Source of the DNA: CAYFQH01 sp964345215
Lineage (GTDB): Bacteria; Bacillota; Clostridia; Christensenellales; Aristaeellaceae
Length of the DNA stretch: 8,809 nt
Assembly: GCA_964345215.1 (NCBI GenBank)
Contig: CAYFQH010000061.1
Location: 1-8,809, forward strand
Direction of reading: 5' to 3'
Shown: positions 6,922 through 8,809 of the stretch, piece after piece
How the letters are laid out: each line of letters starts with the position of its first letter
How positions within the stretch are numbered: position 1 is the first letter of the stretch
The notes under the pieces: generated by a model
Seen by the model: only the letters and a program-made list of their open reading frames with translations
Database searches by the model: none
Told to the model about the DNA's origin: nothing
Position numbers and translations under genes: made by a program

Positions 6922-6950
6922 AGTTTAAAGAAAATTGCTCCATTTGTCAA
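6922..6950 (-). promoter_or_regulatory. Candidate promoter for rpoZ-coaBC inside the end of gmk
   Basis: Read on the - strand, a perfect TTGACA (6950-6945) is followed after 17 bases by TAAACT (6927-6922, four of six). The TGA stop codon of gmk (6949-6947) lies within the -35 box. Transcription would start near 6915, ahead of the strong rpoZ ribosome site. The perfect -35 and exact spacing support it, and the imperfect -10 weakens it. Confidence 0.4.
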
Positions 6951-7546
6951 TCAATCGTGGGGCGAAAACGGCTGGTGCGCAGTTTTTCGGCGTTTACTAT
7001 ATTAATGAGGTGAGAGTAGGCTAATTCCACATCATCATTGATAATCGCATACTGATAGTGGGAGAGAAGCTTCACTTCGCCCCTGGCATTATTAAGCCGG
7101 CGCTCAATTTCTATCGGGTCATCAGTATTGCGGGTATGCAGCCGCACCCGCAAGGCTTCAAAACTGGGAGGCATAATGAATACGGAAACACAGTCCGGCG
7201 CTTTTTCAAGAACAGTTTTGGCCCCTTGGGTGTCAATATCTAAAAGGATATTTTCCCCTTTTTTAAGCCTTTGCTCAATAGGGGCCTTAAGGGTGCCATA
7301 ATGATTGCCATGAACGGTGGCATACTCTAAAAACGCATCTTCTTCTACAAAGCGGTTAAAAGCGGCCACGGTAATAAACTGGTAGTGAACCCCATCAATT
7401 TCGTTATACCGGGGAGCCCGGGTGGTTACACTGACTGAAAAATGAAAGCTGGGGTCCTCTTTTAAAAGCTTTTGCCCCAAGGTGCCTTTGCCTGTGCCTG
7501 AAGGGCCAGATACCACCAGTAACATTCCGCTGCGTTCTATTTTCAT
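6947..7546 (-). CDS. gmk: Guanylate kinase
   Basis: Phosphorylates GMP (and dGMP) to GDP with ATP in the cytoplasm, a step of GTP synthesis that also affects (p)ppGpp levels. The 199 residues are the usual size. The P-loop GPSGTGKGT is at residues 14-22, followed by the GMP-binding part (SVSVTTRAPRYNEIDGVHY, then EYATVHGNHYGT), the Walker-B-like strand ILLDIDTQGA, and the lid HTRNTDDPIEIERRL. GAGGAG lies eight bases before ATG 7546. The gene stands 58 bases after yicC in the same direction and before rpoZ. The small gene remA, often placed between yicC and gmk in Firmicutes, is not present here. Confidence 0.95.
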   Translation of the reverse strand: MKIERSGMLLVVSGPSGTGKGTLGQKLLKEDPSFHFSVSVTTRAPRYNEIDGVHYQFITVAAFNRFVEEDAFLEYATVHGNHYGTLKAPIEQRLKKGENILLDIDTQGAKTVLEKAPDCVSVFIMPPSFEALRVRLHTRNTDDPIEIERRLNNARGEVKLLSHYQYAIINDDVELAYSHLINIVNAEKLRTSRFRPTID

Positions 7547-7604
7547 CCTGTCGTCTCCTCTCTTAATACAGTCTTATATAAATAAACGGTAAAGCGAAAA
7601 CGTC

Positions 7605-8477
7605 TTATTCCACGTTTTGTCCCTGTTCTTTCATTTTTTCAAGGGCAGATTTAACAGCTACAACATGGTTGGTTATATCAATATCCGATGCTTTAGAACC
7701 GATGGTATTTATTTCTCTATTCATTTCTTGTAATAAAAAATCCAACTTACGCCCTACTTCATCTTTTTTATCAAGAAGGAGAAACATTTGTTCAATGTGG
7801 GAGTCAAGGCGGGAAACTTCCTCATCAATGGCAACTTTATCGGCGTACAAAGCTACTTCTTGGGCCAATCGCTGAGGCTCTATCGGGGAGGTGTTAAGCT
7901 GCTTTAAGCGCTCCTCCAGCCTGTTTTTATAGTTTAAAGGTACTCTTGGAGCCAGGGCGGCAAGAGCCTGTACTTGTTCTTTAATAAAAGTCAGCTGTAA
8001 ATGAAGATCTGCTTTTAAGGCCATTCCTTCCTTGGCACGCATTTCACGCAATTGGTCAAGGGCTAGGGCCAGGGCTTGTTTAGTTAAATCCCGTACCTGT
8101 TGGGCATCATCCTGGGTCTCTTGTATGTCAATTAACCGAGGAATAGAAACGAAGTTTGAAAGACGGGGGGATTCACTTAGCTGAAGATTTGAAATAATAG
8201 TGCTGTAGGCTTGTTTATAAGCATGGAGCAGGGGAAGGTTAACGGATACGCTTAAGGCATCATCCCGGGTATTTTGGTAAAAGATATAGATGTCAACATG
8301 ACCTCTAAAAAGGGCGGCAGAAATATCTTCTCTGACCAAGTCTTCCAAAAAAGATAAATGGCGGGGGAACTTATAGTTTAAATCTAAAAAACGATGGTTT
8401 ACCGATTTTAGCTCAATGGTTATTTCCCGACCATCTTGTTGAAGAGAACCTTTTCCGTAACCAGTCATGCTATGCAA
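7605..8477 (-). CDS. yicC: YicC/YloC family endoribonuclease
   Basis: Member of the YicC family (YicC_N domain plus DUF1732), shown in E. coli and B. subtilis to act as an endoribonuclease in RNA turnover; cytoplasmic. I choose the TTG at 8477-8475 because AGGAGG (with GG following) stands nine bases upstream and the protein then begins MHSMTGYGKG, matching the family's opening. This gives 290 residues, the normal length. An ATT one codon earlier is also possible, and the first ATG in this place (8468) is 18 bases from the ribosome site. Longer in-frame starts up to 8612 would add a hydrophobic stretch foreign to the family and run into the tRNA promoter region. The C-terminal conserved part includes EEVSRLDSHIEQM, GRKLDFLLQEMNREINTIGS and the ending EQGQNVE. 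It is the first gene of the - strand block, followed by gmk. Confidence 0.92.
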   Translation of the reverse strand: MHSMTGYGKGSLQQDGREITIELKSVNHRFLDLNYKFPRHLSFLEDLVREDISAALFRGHVDIYIFYQNTRDDALSVSVNLPLLHAYKQAYSTIISNLQLSESPRLSNFVSIPRLIDIQETQDDAQQVRDLTKQALALALDQLREMRAKEGMALKADLHLQLTFIKEQVQALAALAPRVPLNYKNRLEERLKQLNTSPIEPQRLAQEVALYADKVAIDEEVSRLDSHIEQMFLLLDKKDEVGRKLDFLLQEMNREINTIGSKASDIDITNHVVAVKSALEKMKEQGQNVE

Positions 8478-8674
8478 AATAAAACCCCTCCTGTATGATA
8501 TTATTAACATGTTACCATATTTTAAAATAAAAGAGAAGAAAAAAGCACTAGAAATCAGAAGGAGATCCACATGGAAAATTAAATCAAAAAAAGTTGTTTT
8601 ATGTATTGACAAAAGATTGGTTTCAAGGTATCATAAAATACGTCGCTTGGGGGAAATAACCCGGCACATGGTGT
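8478..8674. other. Divergent intergenic region between yicC and the tRNA cluster
   Basis: It contains the yicC ribosome site (AGGAGG on the - strand near 8487-8492) and the + strand tRNA promoter. No clear - strand promoter for yicC was recognised, although AT-rich stretches that could serve as a -10 lie at about 8495-8530. A ribosome-site-like AGAAGGAGAT before ATG 8571 on the + strand leads to a three-codon frame only and is not a gene. Confidence 0.5.
8606..8634 (+). promoter_or_regulatory. Strong sigma-A promoter of the tRNA cluster
   Basis: Perfect TTGACA (8606-8611), exactly 17 bases, then TATCAT (8629-8634, five of six). Transcription would start near 8641, leaving about 34 bases of leader before the tRNA-Val gene. 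The near-consensus form is as expected for a stable-RNA promoter. Confidence 0.85.
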
Positions 8675-8750
8675 GGGAGCATAGCTCAGTTGGGAGAGCA
8701 TCTGCCTTACAAGCAGAGGGTCACAGGTTCGAGCCCTGTTGCTCCCACCA
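8675..8750 (+). tRNA. tRNA-Val (anticodon TAC)
   Basis: Full 76-base cloverleaf. The acceptor stem GGGAGCA (8675-8681) pairs with TGCTCCC, and the D-arm GCTC/GAGC and the T-arm with GGTTCGAGCC are present. The anticodon stem is TCTGC/GCAGA with loop CTTACAA, anticodon TAC at 8708-8710, reading valine codons GUA and, through modification, other GUN. The 3' CCA (8748-8750) is encoded. It is the first gene of a cluster, five bases before tRNA-Asp. Confidence 0.97.
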
Positions 8751-8755
8751 TTTTT

Positions 8756-8809
8756 GGCCCGGTAGTTCAGTTGGTTAGAATGCCAGCCTGTCACGCTGGA
8801 GGTCGAGGG
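8756..8809 (+). tRNA. tRNA-Asp (anticodon GTC), cut by the window end
   Basis: The 5' acceptor strand GGCCCGG (8756-8762), a D-arm with GTTC and AGTTGGTTAGAA, and the anticodon stem CCAGC/GCTGG (8783-8787, 8795-8799) with loop CTGTCAC are seen. The anticodon is GTC (8790-8792), aspartate. The variable loop and the start of the T-arm follow, and the rest lies beyond the window. It is separated from tRNA-Val by only TTTTT, so both are processed from one transcript. Confidence 0.95.

Noticed and set aside
8467..8778. 103-codon + strand open frame
   Set aside because: It runs through the yicC start, the tRNA promoter and the whole tRNA-Val gene, so it is not a protein gene.
8579..8794. 71-codon - strand open frame with SNRARTCDPLLVRQML
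   Set aside because: It is the antisense of the tRNA-Val and tRNA-Asp genes; frames with this peptide are a known false call in databases.

Overview
The window looks like a chromosomal segment of a low-to-moderate GC Gram-positive-type bacterium, most likely a Firmicute of the Clostridia or a relative. The clues are strong AAGGAGG-type ribosome sites, a yicC-gmk-rpoZ-coaBC gene string, a TTG start on yicC, CCA encoded in the tRNA gene, and a CgeB-like glycosyltransferase of the kind common in spore-forming Firmicutes. The genus cannot be fixed from sequence reading alone.

Layout. Bases 1-409 hold no convincing gene, but carry a weak candidate promoter and a hairpin leader. On the + strand follow a short coiled-coil protein (410-751), a very large multi-domain glycosyltransferase (768-3947) and, behind its own promoter, a UDP-N-acetylmannosamine dehydrogenase of the WecC type (4063-5334). 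A shared hairpin at 5364-5420 ends this block and also the opposing one. On the - strand, read from right to left, come yicC (endoribonuclease family), gmk (guanylate kinase), rpoZ (RNA polymerase omega) and coaBC (pantothenate to phosphopantetheine, CoA synthesis). Divergent from yicC, a near-consensus promoter drives a tRNA cluster of tRNA-Val(TAC) and tRNA-Asp(GTC); the latter is cut by the window end.

How they fit together. The left half is accessory: it probably adds or builds sugars on a cell-surface polymer or protein, with the dehydrogenase supplying a uronic acid sugar nucleotide (UDP-ManNAcA). The right half is conserved housekeeping: RNA turnover, GMP phosphorylation, transcription and CoA synthesis, plus translation. 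No transposase, integrase, CRISPR array or phage gene was seen. The points most worth a second look are the loss of the usual catalytic cysteine in CoaBC (Glu172 in its place), the architecture of the giant glycosyltransferase with its atypical C-terminal active-site motif and its small coiled-coil partner, the absence of remA between yicC and gmk, and a 13-base direct repeat spanning the glycosyltransferase/wecC junction.
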